64,000 bases of DNA from Pseudoalteromonas undina (lineage in GTDB: Bacteria; Pseudomonadota; Gammaproteobacteria; Enterobacterales; Alteromonadaceae), in contig NZ_AHCF03000003.1 of assembly GCF_000238275.3 (NCBI RefSeq), positions 930,001 to 994,000 on the forward strand, given 5' to 3'. Within the stretch, counting starts at the first letter, position 1. Each line of letters starts with the position of its first letter. The translations under genes and the position numbers were made by a program. The notes under the pieces are model-generated. The model did no database searches and had not been told where the DNA came from. It saw only the letters and a program-made list of their open reading frames with translations. Shown in pieces: positions 25,701 through 35,175 of this stretch.

Positions 25701-26647
25701 CCCGTGGGCTCGATTTAGCTAAGCTTAAAGCGCAGCTTCAAGGTAAAGTGACAGACACCTTATCTAAAGTGGCCGACAAAGGCATAGAAAAAGCCGACTT
25801 AACCCAGTGGGATTTTGGTGAGTTACCAACATCCTATGTGAAAAAGCAAGGTCAATACGAAATTAAAGCCTACCCAGCGCTGGTGGATAAAAAATCAACG
25901 GCCGCAGTAGAGCTATTCGATAACGAAATAAAAGCGCAATTAGCGCACCAGCAAGGTTTACGTCGTTTAGTACTGTTAAACGTGCCATCACCTATTAAAT
26001 ACCTGCAGCAAAACCTACCAAACAAAGCTAAATTAGGATTGTACTTTAATCCTTTTGGTAAAATTGCCGATTTAATTGATGACTGCATCGCATCAGGCGT
26101 TGATAGCCTATTAGTTAAATATGGTGATATTCGCACAAGTGAGGCATTTGAAACGGTTAAAGAGCATATTCGCGGCGAGTTAGGCGATACCGTTGTGGCC
26201 ATTGCTACACAGGTTGAGCAAGTGCTGAGTATTGCGCATGCACTGCATAAAAAAATGAAAGGGCGTGTAGATTTAACTATGATCACCGCTCATGGGGATA
26301 TTAAGTCCCAGCTAGAATCACTTATTTTTAAAGGCTTTGTCAGTCAACATGGTGCAGACAAACTCGGCGATTTAATTCGTTATTTAAAAGCGATTCAAAA
26401 ACGCCTAGAAAAACTACCTGTTGACCCAAATCGTGATAGATTATGTGTGTTAGAGCTTGAAAAAGTAGCGCAAGAATATAAAAAACTAACGAATAAAACA
26501 CCTAAAGGAATGCCATTGCCTACTGATGTTGAGGCTATTTTTTGGATGCAGCAAGAATTACGCGTATCCTTATTTGCACAAACCTTAGGTACGCCTTATC
26601 CAATTTCAGCAAAACGTGTGTTAAATGCGATAAAAGAAATTGAATAA
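22754..26647 (+). CDS. hrpA: ATP-dependent RNA helicase HrpA
   Basis: The 1297-residue DEAH helicase has the Walker A motif GETGSGKTT at 97-105, DEAH at 194-197, SATID after it, and the QRMGRCGR motif VI. The OB-fold region and a long C-terminal DUF3418 complete the usual HrpA length. HrpA works on mRNA and, in E. coli, rescues stalled or collided ribosomes and processes fimbrial mRNA. The ATG at 22754 follows AAGGT. It is a single gene with an upstream TACAAT -10-like box. Confidence 0.96.
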   Translation: MQVVNLGQLFGELKTCLKKDQFSFKKRLHGVKKITDEAKLTSALEKIAADISRSQALREQRLAGLPKVTYPEQLPVSQKKDTIKEAIANNQVVIIAGETGSGKTTQIPKMCLELGRGVEGYIGHTQPRRLAARSVANRIAEEMQCELGQQVGFKIRFSDQVSNNSYIKLMTDGILLAEIQQDRFLNQYDTIIIDEAHERSLNIDFILGYLKNLLPKRPDLKVIITSATIDPERFSKHFDDAPIIEVSGRTFPVDVRYNPISDIQKEDMEAEGDQLQGIFDAVDELCAEGPGDILIFLNGEREIRDTADALSKRNLKHTDVLPLYSRLSNAEQNRIFAPHSRRHIILSTNVAETSLTVPGIRYVIDPGTARISRYSYRTKVQRLPIEPISQASANQRMGRCGRVEAGICIRLYSEDDFLSRPEFTDPEILRTNLASVILQMLALGLGDMAQFPFVQAPDSRNINDGLTLLEELQAVKAAKRHQKTSLTQSGRELSRLPVDPRLAKMVLTAHKLGALREVIVIVAALSIQDPRERPQEKRQAANEKHGRFDDPDSDFIAFLNLWNYLEEQQSELTNSQFRKLCQKDFLAYMRIREWQDIVYQISTVCNEMKMKATTNVADSELIHKALLSGMLSHIGFKDEKQLYKGARNSQFHIFPGSGLFKKSPKWMMSAELVETSKLYARINAKIDVNWVEPFAQHLVKRSYTEPHWEKKPGAVIAFEQQTLYGLLIVNKRRCVYSNIDPKVSRELFIRTGLVEQELGLNEGFLQYNRELIEDIQVLENKSRRRDILVDEQTLFEFYEKKIPNDINNRAAFIKWYKTQKQQDKHYLHMTREELMQHGASSITEFDYPDTWQQDNLMLPLTYHFDPGQAVDGVAVQIPVALLNQVQESGFDWHIPAFRHELICGLIKSLPKSLRRNFVPAPNYADAVLAAIEPLQGSLIDSLSNRLLRMTGVRVDPEAWDLTALAPHLRLQFEVRDENDQLLARGLDLAKLKAQLQGKVTDTLSKVADKGIEKADLTQWDFGELPTSYVKKQGQYEIKAYPALVDKKSTAAVELFDNEIKAQLAHQQGLRRLVLLNVPSPIKYLQQNLPNKAKLGLYFNPFGKIADLIDDCIASGVDSLLVKYGDIRTSEAFETVKEHIRGELGDTVVAIATQVEQVLSIAHALHKKMKGRVDLTMITAHGDIKSQLESLIFKGFVSQHGADKLGDLIRYLKAIQKRLEKLPVDPNRDRLCVLELEKVAQEYKKLTNKTPKGMPLPTDVEAIFWMQQELRVSLFAQTLGTPYPISAKRVLNAIKEIE

Positions 26648-26715
26648 TCTCTTTATTCTCTATTAAGCTAAGTAAGTTAACAGAGGGACTAACTTGAGAA
26701 GGAAATGACATACCT

Positions 26716-27096
26716 ATGTCCTCATTAATAAAACACAGAGCGCGACAGTTGTTAGTGGTTGATGATGAGTATTTCAATTTTGAAATACTCAAAGCAGGGT
26801 TAGCATCAACATTTGATTTGAGCTATGCTGATTCTGGTAAAAGTTGTTTAGCATCTGCGATTGCAAATCCGCCCGATATTATTTTGCTTGATGTGTGTAT
26901 GCCAGGACTCGATGGTTATGATACGTGTCGCATACTTAAACACACGCCAGAGACAAAAAACATTCCGGTGGTCATGATATCTGGACTTGAGTCGGAGCTT
27001 GAGCAACAAGCAGGCTTTGACGCAGGGTGTGATGCTTACGTTGTAAAACCTTTTTCTATCGCTGTACTACGAGAAAAAATTAATAATATTGTGTAG
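26716..27096 (+). CDS. Single-domain response regulator (CheY-like)
   Basis: The 126-residue protein is a receiver domain alone: acidic pair DDE at 16-18, phospho-acceptor D59 (IILLDVCMPG), switch Ser89 and K111 (VVKPF). It has no output domain, so it acts by protein contact. It starts behind AAGGA, 68 bases after hrpA, and its stop lies eight bases before a PilZ gene, so the pair is probably one operon. No kinase adjoins it; the hybrid kinase 4 kb downstream is a possible but unproven partner. Confidence 0.88.
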   Translation: MSSLIKHRARQLLVVDDEYFNFEILKAGLASTFDLSYADSGKSCLASAIANPPDIILLDVCMPGLDGYDTCRILKHTPETKNIPVVMISGLESELEQQAGFDAGCDAYVVKPFSIAVLREKINNIV

Positions 27097-27104
27097 AGGG
27101 AATT

Positions 27105-27401
27105 ATGTTTACTGAAGATAAGCGAAACTATAGACGTATGCAGGTTAACACGCCAGCAAAGTTAACCTCAATAGAGCCTGTTGCTGGGCTCAGTTATACT
27201 GGCACATGCCTTGATTTAAGTGCAACGGGTCTTTCATTACAACTCGATGATTTGTTAGAGCTTAACTCAATTTTATCGGTTGATATTGCATCAACACACC
27301 CGAGTATTGCACCATTGAAAGCCACCGTTAAGGTGATACGTGCCAGCACCGAAGAGGATGGCACGATAACCGCAGGGCTTGAAATTGTAGAGTTTAACTA
27401 A
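27105..27401 (+). CDS. PilZ-domain protein (cyclic-di-GMP binding)
   Basis: This 98-residue protein is essentially one PilZ domain. The two c-di-GMP binding elements are visible: RNYRR near the N-terminus (residues about 6-10) and DLSATG about 25 residues later. PilZ proteins change motility, surface polysaccharide or other outputs when c-di-GMP binds. It follows the lone receiver gene by eight bases behind GAGGGA, so the two probably act together. Confidence 0.88.
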   Translation: MFTEDKRNYRRMQVNTPAKLTSIEPVAGLSYTGTCLDLSATGLSLQLDDLLELNSILSVDIASTHPSIAPLKATVKVIRASTEEDGTITAGLEIVEFN

Positions 27402-27416
27402 CTACTTAATTAGTTT

Positions 27417-28607
27417 TTAGTAAACCTTACAAATAAGCCCTTTAAGGTAAAAGCCTTCAGGATAGCTGCCTGCAATGGGGTGGTCAGCTGCTTGATTTAA
27501 GCGCTCCATGATCAGTAAATCCTTACCTGCATCAAGGGCTGCATCTGCGACTACTTTTTGAAACAAGTTTTGTTCCATTAAACCAGAGCATGAGAATGTT
27601 AGCAAAGTGCCGCCGGGCTTTAATATTTGCATCGCAATCATATTGATGTCCTTGTAACCGCGACACGCCCCAGTTAACTGCGCCTTGTTATCGGCAAATT
27701 TAGGCGGGTCCATAACGATCGTATCAAACATCACCCCGTCTTCACGGTATTGGCGTAATAATTTAAAGACATCTTGTTTTACAAAGTCGACTTTATTTAA
27801 ATCAAGGTTGTTATGCTCAACATTGCGCTTTGCTGTATCAAGTGCTGGTTGTGAAACATCAACATTGGTTACATGTTTACAGCCACCGCGAAGGGCATAA
27901 AGAGAAAACGTTCCCGTATAACTAAAGCAATTTAATACGGTTTTGTCTTTTGAAAAACGCTCCAGTGCAGCACGGCTATCTCGTTGATCTAAATAAAAAC
28001 CAGTTTTATGGCCTTCAAGAATATCCACTTCAATTTTTAAACCATTTTCTTCAATTATGACAGGCTCAGTGGGTTCACTCCCCCAAAGCACACCCTTAAT
28101 AGGCTCAAGCCCCTCTTTAGTGCGAACATCTACATCTGAGCGCTCATAAATAGTAGAGCCTGGGAAAATAGCCATTAAAGCGCCAACAATTTCACCTTTA
28201 TGACGTTCTGCGCCTGCGCTTAGTAATTGACACACAATTACATTATCAAACTTATCTATGGTAATACCGGGTAAGTAGTCTGATTCTGCTGCACATAACC
28301 TAAAGCCGGTAAGTCCACCTTCTTCAATTGCATGGCTGCGAGCTTCTAAAGCACGGCGAAGACGACGCTCAAAGAAATGTTGATCAATCACTTCTTTTTC
28401 GTCAAAGCTCCAAACACGAGCACGTATTTGTGAATGAGGACTGTAAGCTGCGGTGGCTAAAAATTTACCCTCACTGTCGTGTATGGTTACCGTGTCACCT
28501 AATCCAGGTTTACCTTTAATTTTTTTGATGGCTTTAGAAAATAACCAAGGGTGTTTTCTTTTTAATGATTTATCGCGACCAGCTTGCAGGTAAACGGCAG
28601 ATGACAT
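27417..28607 (-). CDS. rlmI: 23S rRNA (cytosine-1962-C5)-methyltransferase RlmI
   Basis: RlmI methylates C1962 of 23S rRNA using S-adenosylmethionine. The 396-residue protein has an N-terminal PUA-type domain ([15 protein letters not shown]), a middle domain, and a Rossmann methyltransferase with [14 protein letters not shown] (SAM site), the DPPKFA catalytic motif and the FSCSGLM segment with a Cys. It is convergent with the PilZ gene, and divergent from the HD-domain gene. Confidence 0.95.
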   Translation of the reverse strand: MSSAVYLQAGRDKSLKRKHPWLFSKAIKKIKGKPGLGDTVTIHDSEGKFLATAAYSPHSQIRARVWSFDEKEVIDQHFFERRLRRALEARSHAIEEGGLTGFRLCAAESDYLPGITIDKFDNVIVCQLLSAGAERHKGEIVGALMAIFPGSTIYERSDVDVRTKEGLEPIKGVLWGSEPTEPVIIEENGLKIEVDILEGHKTGFYLDQRDSRAALERFSKDKTVLNCFSYTGTFSLYALRGGCKHVTNVDVSQPALDTAKRNVEHNNLDLNKVDFVKQDVFKLLRQYREDGVMFDTIVMDPPKFADNKAQLTGACRGYKDINMIAMQILKPGGTLLTFSCSGLMEQNLFQKVVADAALDAGKDLLIMERLNQAADHPIAGSYPEGFYLKGLICKVY

Positions 28608-28746
28608 AAGGCTTCTCTGTAGTAATAAATAAGCGCTGTATTTTAGTCAAGGCTCGCGCAACATACAATGAATGTTTTGCAAGGGGCTTATAAATCGCGG
28701 TAAAGTAGCCATTATTAACTCGTTTAAATAGATTTTTGGAAATTCG

Positions 28747-29418
28747 GTGGACAATTCAGCTCTTAGCCCCTCATTACAGCAACTTAATCAGCAATGCAGA
28801 GACTTTATTACATCCTTAGTACATGCGGATGTTGCCCATGATATTACCCATATTGAACGGGTAGTGCGTGTTGCTGTGCAGCTATGTATAGCAGAGCAGG
28901 CTGATATGGCGATTGTATTGCCTGCAGCTTGGTTGCATGATTGTGTCGCAGTGGCTAAAAATCATCCAGATAGAGCAAGGGCATCAACAATGGCCGCGGA
29001 TAAAGCGATTAACTTTTTAGCGTCTATTGGCTATGATGACGCGCTATTTGATGATATTCACCATGCCATTGCCGCACATAGTTTTAGCGCCAATATTGCT
29101 ATTAAAACGGTTGAAGCACAGATTGTACAAGATGCTGACAGAATGGATGCCTTGGGTGCTATTGGCGTAAGCCGTTGTATGAAAGTAGGCGGCTCTATTA
29201 GTCGATTATTATACAACCCCGATGATCCATTTTGTTTAAACCGAGAAGCAGACGATAAAAAATACACCCTAGATCATTTTTTTATTAAATTACTGCATAT
29301 TGCCCAGAGTATGAATACTCCTTCTGCAAAAGCCGAAGCACAAAGACGCACTGCATATATGCACGACTTTTTAGCTCAGCTTAAATCTGAAATTGGTGAA
29401 CAACGCGATGACACCTAA
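28747..29418 (+). CDS. HD-domain phosphohydrolase (YpgQ-like)
   Basis: The 223-residue protein carries the HD-fold metal motif: DITHIERV (first His), WLHDCV (His-Asp pair), HHAIAAHS, and QDADRMDALGAIG (final Asp). Such proteins hydrolyse nucleotides or phosphate esters; the substrate is not known. It starts at GTG behind GGAA. The next gene, a VOC protein, begins inside its 3' end, so they are co-translated. Confidence 0.82.
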   Translation: MDNSALSPSLQQLNQQCRDFITSLVHADVAHDITHIERVVRVAVQLCIAEQADMAIVLPAAWLHDCVAVAKNHPDRARASTMAADKAINFLASIGYDDALFDDIHHAIAAHSFSANIAIKTVEAQIVQDADRMDALGAIGVSRCMKVGGSISRLLYNPDDPFCLNREADDKKYTLDHFFIKLLHIAQSMNTPSAKAEAQRRTAYMHDFLAQLKSEIGEQRDDT

Positions 29419-29836
29419 ACTTTCGGGAATTGATCATTGTCATTTAAATGTTCAAAGCCTCAACCAAGCTATTGAGTGGTATGAAAAGGTGCTTGGTTTT
29501 ACCGTAGTAGAGCAGTTAGCCTTTTGGAATGAAGAGGGAAAAGGTCCTTTAACACTCGAAGATGAAAACGCCACTACACGATTGGCTTTATTTGAAGGCG
29601 ATGGGCGTAGTAAAGGAATCGCTTTTGCTGCAACAGGGGAGCAATTTGTTATTTGGCTCAAGCATCTTGAGCAGCACCAAGTGAAAACCATATTGGCTGA
29701 TCATGGCGTGACATTTTCAATGTATTTTAAAGATATTAGTGGCAATAGCCATGAGATCACGTCCCATGACTATCGTATTATAAAACAGCATTTTCCGGCT
29801 GTAGCTTTAGGCTCTCACAATGCCAAAAGAAGCTAG
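29408..29836 (+). CDS. VOC-family (glyoxalase/dioxygenase-fold) protein
   Basis: The 142-residue protein has two beta-alpha-beta-beta-beta modules. Its N-terminus IDHCHLNVQSLNQAIEWYEKV is the classical VOC opening with a metal-site His, and the second half contains YFKDISGNSHEIT, which gives the last metal Glu. A GTG at 29393 is possible, but the ATG at 29408 is preferred; it overlaps the end of the HD gene by 11 bases. The substrate cannot be told. Confidence 0.8.
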   Translation: MTPKLSGIDHCHLNVQSLNQAIEWYEKVLGFTVVEQLAFWNEEGKGPLTLEDENATTRLALFEGDGRSKGIAFAATGEQFVIWLKHLEQHQVKTILADHGVTFSMYFKDISGNSHEITSHDYRIIKQHFPAVALGSHNAKRS

Positions 29837-29883
29837 GGTCAGTTGCACTTTGCGCAGTAATATTTGCTCAAATAAGGGGAGAT

Positions 29884-30879
29884 TTAATCGCGCTCTTGAT
29901 GGGCCTTTTTTATCGCTAGAACAGCGTCTATCTGACCAATAAAAAGCTCAACTAGATGTGGGTCAAAATGTTTTCCCGCTTGGTGCTGCATATGTTCTAT
30001 TGTTTGCTCAATGCTCCAAGGCTCTTTATAAGGGCGTTTTGATGTGAGTGCATCAAATACATCAGCAATCGCCACAATCCGTCCCTCAATCGAAATTTCT
30101 TCGCCTTTCAATCCATTAGGATAGCCAGTGCCATCCCATTTCTCATGATGTTCAATTGCCAGTACGTGGGCAAGTTGCAACAAAGGGGAGGGTGAGTTGG
30201 CCAATATTTTAGCTCCTATAGCAGCATGCTCTTTCATGTGTGCAAATTCGTCTGGAGTTAATTTTCCTGGTTTTAATAATATTGAATCAGGAATGCCTAT
30301 TTTTCCGACATCGTGCATTGGTGCAGCTTGGCGCAATAACTCAGCGTGTTGCTCATTCATTCCTAGCGCTAAAGCAAGTACCTTGCTGTATTGACTCATT
30401 CGAGCAATATGTTCACCCGTATCGGTATCTTTGTACTCTGCAGCGCGCCCCAATCGTTCTACTAAGTCTACATGTGCTTGTTTTAGCTGCTCGGCTTGTA
30501 CTAAAGAAAGATGTGTTTTTACCCTTGCCTTTACAATAGCAGGACTAATAGGTTTGGTTATGTAATCAACTGCACCTAAAGAAAACCCTTCCGATTCATC
30601 TTGCTCTTGTGTAAGTGCGGTAACAAAAATAACTGGAATATGTGCGGTTGTAGGATTAGTTTTTAAAATTTTACACACTTCAAAGCCATTCATATCTGGC
30701 ATCATAACATCAAGTAAAATGAGGTTCGGTGGATCGTTTTCAATTAATTGCAGTGCTAATGGCCCCGATTTAGCGAACGACAAACGGTAGTTACTCGCTA
30801 GAACCTCGCGCATTACTTTTAAATTCGCAGGTTCATCATCGACGATTAATATTCGCGCCTGACTTATAGATTGATCCAT
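29884..30879 (-). CDS. Response regulator with HD-GYP domain (probable cyclic-di-GMP phosphodiesterase)
   Basis: The 331-residue protein has a receiver domain (1-125, phospho-acceptor D57 in ILLDVMMPD) and an HD-GYP domain (about 140-325). The catalytic residues are intact: HD at 189-190 in MHDVGKIG, EHHEKWDGTGYP at 243-254. RpfG-type proteins break c-di-GMP to GMP or pGpG. It lies 17 bases downstream of the hybrid kinase gene on the same strand, so the kinase is very probably its partner. Confidence 0.93.
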   Translation of the reverse strand: MDQSISQARILIVDDEPANLKVMREVLASNYRLSFAKSGPLALQLIENDPPNLILLDVMMPDMNGFEVCKILKTNPTTAHIPVIFVTALTQEQDESEGFSLGAVDYITKPISPAIVKARVKTHLSLVQAEQLKQAHVDLVERLGRAAEYKDTDTGEHIARMSQYSKVLALALGMNEQHAELLRQAAPMHDVGKIGIPDSILLKPGKLTPDEFAHMKEHAAIGAKILANSPSPLLQLAHVLAIEHHEKWDGTGYPNGLKGEEISIEGRIVAIADVFDALTSKRPYKEPWSIEQTIEHMQHQAGKHFDPHLVELFIGQIDAVLAIKKAHQERD

Positions 30880-30896
30880 CGTCGTCCTCAGAAGAG

Positions 30897-33800
30897 CTAA
30901 TTATTAAGTGTTGTTAATAATGCATTGAGCTCTATTTTTGCATTATCAAATTCAAATTCATTAAACTGTTCACAAATGTTTAAAATAGCATTTTTATGCT
31001 GTTCTGGTGTTATTTTCTCAATATAACTTAATAACGTATCGTCCAACTCTGCTCGTTTAGCTTGGCTAAGTAAAAGCGTTAATTGGTGAATAAATTCAGC
31101 ATTTGACACGGTTACTTTTTGTAATTTATTCTCTTTAGGAGCAAAATGTAAATGTGATAATTCATCTGCTAGTTGTTGCCACTCTTGTTGGCATTGTAAT
31201 ATGCATTGGGCATAAGTAGCTACATCACGCTGCTTTTCAGCTTGAGCAACTAAGTCAGACAAATTATTAAGCGCTAAGTTACCTGCAAGACCTTTTAAAT
31301 TATGCAGAATTTGAGCATGGTGTTTATCGTTTAGCTTATTGGTCGCTAAGGTTTGCATACTATTTTGATGCTGAGCTAAAAAGAGCGCGACTTCTTTGAG
31401 GTGTTTTTCTTTACTGCCCCACATTTTCTCACCTTTAGCTAAATCTATACGGAGTTTTGAGTCAATCGGATCTGCAGTTTCTAACTGGCTTATAGCAAGC
31501 CCAAGCACTCTTGCTATTTCGTAGTTGAGCTGGTTTATGTCAACGGGTTTAGTTGTAAATCCATTCATACCCGCTTGTTTGGCTGTTAGCTTGTCTTGCT
31601 GTAGCACACTGGCTGTTAAAGCAATTATTGGGGTTTGCTCTAGTTGCTTTTGCTGCTCTAAAGAGCGAATTGATGCCGTAGCACTGATCCCATCGCATTT
31701 AGGCATATGAATATCCATTAAAATAATATCAAAGTGATGTTGATTAAATATTTCAATGGCCTCAAAGCCATTATTAGCCTTTCTTACCTGATGCCCAGCT
31801 TGTGAGAGCATAATGGTGAGTAGCTCAATATTTTGTTCAATGTCATCGACCACTAAGATTTTTAATGGTGGTAAATTAAATACGTTTTTACTAATGAGCT
31901 GTACCTGACTTTTCTCGCCTTTTTCAAGCGCGACAGTAAAGCAAAAGCAGCTACCTTGGCCAAGGGTACTTTGTGCATATATATGGCCACCCATTAACTC
32001 AACCAGCTGTTTACTAATCGTTGTTCCAAGCCCTGTGCCACCAAATCGGCGAGTTGTGGTGCCGTCTGCTTGCTCAAAAGGTTTAAAGATAGCCTCAAGA
32101 CGATCTTTTTCAATACCTATACCTGTGTCTTGTACTTCAAATAAAATAGGTTGATTGGGGTTATGAGTAACCGACAAAGTAACATGGCCTCGTTCGGTAA
32201 ACTTTATCGCATTGCCGATTAAATTGGTTAGCACTTGGCGTAAACGCGTATCGTCACCAAAATAAAATGGATTCACATTGTCAGCTATTTTTAAATTGAG
32301 TTTTAGGTCTTTACGTTTTGCATCCAGCCAAAATGTAGACACAATATTGTCGAGTAATTCTTGCAAGTTAAAATGTACATTTTGAATTTCGAGTTTGCCT
32401 TTTTCTAACTTTGCTGAGTCGAGGATATCGTTAAGTAAGTGCAACAAAGAACGCGCGGCGTTATTAACAGTAATTATTTGCTTCTGTTGATCTTTATTAA
32501 GCGGGCTATCTATCAAAATATCACTAAAGCCAATAATTGCATTCATGGGGGTACGTATCTCATGACTCATATTTGCCATAAAAGACTGTTTAGCTTGCGC
32601 GGCTACTTCAGCCTCGTATTTAGCTTGTTTTAAGCTTTGCTCATATTCATAGCGTTTGGTTATATCAACCAAAACGCCATCAACCCAGCGGGCATCATTT
32701 TTAGAGCCTGTGACAATACTTGCTTGATCCAGTACCCAAATAATATTGCCGTTGCGATGGCGAATGCGGTATTCAATTGAGTATTGATTGGTTGATGCAA
32801 CCGCTTGATCAATGGCTAAAGAAATAGCCGCTTCATCTTCTTTAACAATCAGCTCGGCAAAGGTAATACGCTGCTCAGTAAACTCTTCAGCGCGATAACC
32901 CGTTAGTTCATAGACGCTTGGGCTTATAAACAACATACTCCAGTGTTCATCTAACAAGCAGCGAAATACAACACCGGGCATATTGTTCATCAAGGTACGA
33001 TATTGTCGCTCTTTTTCAATTAAGCTTTGTTGTAATGCTTTTTGCTCAGTTAAATCGGTAATAAAGCCAACAAATAGTGTTTCAGTTTGCAATTGCTTTA
33101 CTTCACCAATCCCTAGTCGAATTGGAAATTGATGACCATTTTTATGTTTTGCCCACACATCACGATTAACGCCAATTACACGCTTTACTTCATGGTTTGT
33201 GGTGTTTTTTAAAAAAGCATCGTGTTGATTAGCAATATCATCAGCCATCAATATTTTTACATTTAGGCCAATGACCTCATTATCTTTCCAGCCAAAAATC
33301 GTTTCTGCGGCCTTATTAAAGCTTAAAATGGTACCTTTAATATTGATAGTGACGATGCCATCAATAGCAGTTGATAAAATAGCATCAAGGCGAGACTCTT
33401 CAGCAGATTTTTTACCTAACAGCATTCTGTAGCGGATCATACCATTGATGATCACAACCACCGCTGTTAATAAAAGCGTGGCGAACGAAACACTAATAGC
33501 AATAAAGGTTAGATGTGATTGATTTGTTTGCTCGTTAATTATCGGAGTGGTTGCAATAAATCGCGCAGCGGCCATGCCCATATAATGCATGCCAGCCACG
33601 GCAAGCCCCAGAATAAGCGCACAAATAATACGATTATGCACCGGCGTTAATTTTTTAAAGTGTGCAGGTAAATGAAAACGTACATAGAGGCTGATGAAAG
33701 AGAGCAGCACTGCTACAACAATTGAAGCGCTAAACCACATTGGATCATAACGAAGTAATGGACTTAATTGCATTGCAGCCATACCACTGTAATGCATGGT

Positions 33801-34211
33801 GCCAACACCCGCGCCAAATAAAAGTGAGCTTAGAATTAAATTGATAATACGAGGGTGGGTGCTATATGTTTTCAAATAAGAAAAAGCAATGGTACACGCC
33901 AGTAAAGCCGGTATAAACGACACAAAAGTGAGTGTGGGATCGTATTCAATTGTAGTGCACAAAGAAAATGCGAGCATAGCAATAAAATGCATACTCCATA
34001 CCCCCCCAGCAAGCACTAAAGCTGCAGTTACATTGGCCAGCTTACGATAAGACTTAAAGTGAGTATTATTTGCTAAATCGATAACGTGAAGGGAAAAGTA
34101 GGCTGCAAAAATTGCGGTGAGTATAGATAGTGTCACTAAACTTGGGTCGTATACACCATTAATAACCAGACTTGGATCTGGTTGGTTTATAAAAAAATTA
34201 GATAGCATCAA
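30897..34211 (-). CDS. MHYT-PAS-PAS hybrid sensor histidine kinase
   Basis: The 1104-residue inner-membrane kinase starts with a seven-helix MHYT sensor: three motifs with MH at 74, 139 and 208 (MHFIAM, MHYSGM, MHYMGM), thought to bind metal and sense oxygen, CO or NO. Two PAS domains follow (about 270-395 and 400-520), then HisKA with H550 (SHEIRTP), an ATPase domain (about 650-765, DTGIGI, GTGLG), a receiver with D833 and a phosphotransfer domain with H970. It is therefore a complete phosphorelay that can hand phosphate to the HD-GYP regulator encoded next. No ligand for the PAS domains is visible. Confidence 0.92.
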   Translation of the reverse strand: MMLSNFFINQPDPSLVINGVYDPSLVTLSILTAIFAAYFSLHVIDLANNTHFKSYRKLANVTAALVLAGGVWSMHFIAMLAFSLCTTIEYDPTLTFVSFIPALLACTIAFSYLKTYSTHPRIINLILSSLLFGAGVGTMHYSGMAAMQLSPLLRYDPMWFSASIVVAVLLSFISLYVRFHLPAHFKKLTPVHNRIICALILGLAVAGMHYMGMAAARFIATTPIINEQTNQSHLTFIAISVSFATLLLTAVVVIINGMIRYRMLLGKKSAEESRLDAILSTAIDGIVTINIKGTILSFNKAAETIFGWKDNEVIGLNVKILMADDIANQHDAFLKNTTNHEVKRVIGVNRDVWAKHKNGHQFPIRLGIGEVKQLQTETLFVGFITDLTEQKALQQSLIEKERQYRTLMNNMPGVVFRCLLDEHWSMLFISPSVYELTGYRAEEFTEQRITFAELIVKEDEAAISLAIDQAVASTNQYSIEYRIRHRNGNIIWVLDQASIVTGSKNDARWVDGVLVDITKRYEYEQSLKQAKYEAEVAAQAKQSFMANMSHEIRTPMNAIIGFSDILIDSPLNKDQQKQIITVNNAARSLLHLLNDILDSAKLEKGKLEIQNVHFNLQELLDNIVSTFWLDAKRKDLKLNLKIADNVNPFYFGDDTRLRQVLTNLIGNAIKFTERGHVTLSVTHNPNQPILFEVQDTGIGIEKDRLEAIFKPFEQADGTTTRRFGGTGLGTTISKQLVELMGGHIYAQSTLGQGSCFCFTVALEKGEKSQVQLISKNVFNLPPLKILVVDDIEQNIELLTIMLSQAGHQVRKANNGFEAIEIFNQHHFDIILMDIHMPKCDGISATASIRSLEQQKQLEQTPIIALTASVLQQDKLTAKQAGMNGFTTKPVDINQLNYEIARVLGLAISQLETADPIDSKLRIDLAKGEKMWGSKEKHLKEVALFLAQHQNSMQTLATNKLNDKHHAQILHNLKGLAGNLALNNLSDLVAQAEKQRDVATYAQCILQCQQEWQQLADELSHLHFAPKENKLQKVTVSNAEFIHQLTLLLSQAKRAELDDTLLSYIEKITPEQHKNAILNICEQFNEFEFDNAKIELNALLTTLNN

Positions 34212-34448
34212 TCATTCACATAATAACTCTTAAACCCAGTCTAATATAAACGCAACAATAATCACAAGGTATTGAGCTCTAAGTTACAACAGCAACGTAA
34301 GTGTTTTAAGCTCTAAACTTACTATTCATTGAGAATTACTACATGCATTGGTATTAAAATGGCATTTAGTAGGGATTATTTATAGATCAGCCGTTATGGT
34401 ACAAGGTAAAATAAAGCCCAGTGTTTAATTATAAATAGGCAGCATTTA

Positions 34449-35144
34449 TTGTTGGATTACACTTTAAAGCGAAGTAAACGAAGAAAAACAGTAGCGATTA
34501 AAGTCGCACAACGAGAACTTACGGTGTATGCGCCCCATTTTGTAACGAAAACACAAATTAATGAATGGCTGTTGAGTAAACAGGGCTGGATTGATGCTCA
34601 GTTACATAAGCAACAAATTCAAGCCGATACAAGGCAGTTTCCACTCAAAACCCATAGCATTAAATTATTTAATGAAGCTGTAAATGTGCAATTTGAAAAT
34701 GCAGCACGCACTCAATGGCAGCAGCACAATGAAAGCCAAACGCTGTTACTGAGTATTTCTTCACGTGTGAAGCATCGAACGCAAATGTATCAAGGTTTGC
34801 TAGAGCAGTTTTTGCATGAGAAGTTAGAAAGTTATATTGAAATGCGAGTTAACGACTATTGTCAGCTGATGGGTGAAAAGCTACCGAGTAATATTCGTAT
34901 TCAATTGTATAAGCGTCGCTGGGGCAGTTGTAACCGCAGGCGTGAACTGACCTTCAACTTGCACTTGGCAAGCGCACCTACATGGATAATTGACTACGTG
35001 ATTGTGCATGAGTTAGCGCATTTAAAGTATTTAAATCACAGTGCACAATTTTGGCATCGTGTAGGATTATTTTATTCAGAACACAAAAAAGCAAGTGCTT
35101 GGTTAAATAAGCATGGCATGAGTTTACAATGGGTTTTTGAATAA
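34449..35144 (+). CDS. YgjP/SprT-like M48-type metallopeptidase
   Basis: The 231-residue protein has the zinc motif HELAH (VIVHELAHLKYLNHSAQFW) and the preceding WGSCNRRRELTFN block typical of the DUF45/YgjP family. The role is unknown; no signal peptide is present, so it is cytoplasmic. The start is uncertain: the frame opens with TTG codons at 34449 and 34452 (MLDYTLKRSKRRKT) and has no good ATG, and the family N-terminus fits this position. Confidence 0.82.
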   Translation: MLDYTLKRSKRRKTVAIKVAQRELTVYAPHFVTKTQINEWLLSKQGWIDAQLHKQQIQADTRQFPLKTHSIKLFNEAVNVQFENAARTQWQQHNESQTLLLSISSRVKHRTQMYQGLLEQFLHEKLESYIEMRVNDYCQLMGEKLPSNIRIQLYKRRWGSCNRRRELTFNLHLASAPTWIIDYVIVHELAHLKYLNHSAQFWHRVGLFYSEHKKASAWLNKHGMSLQWVFE

Positions 35145-35175
35145 TTAGGACATAAAACGAGGTAGTAAAGAGAAG

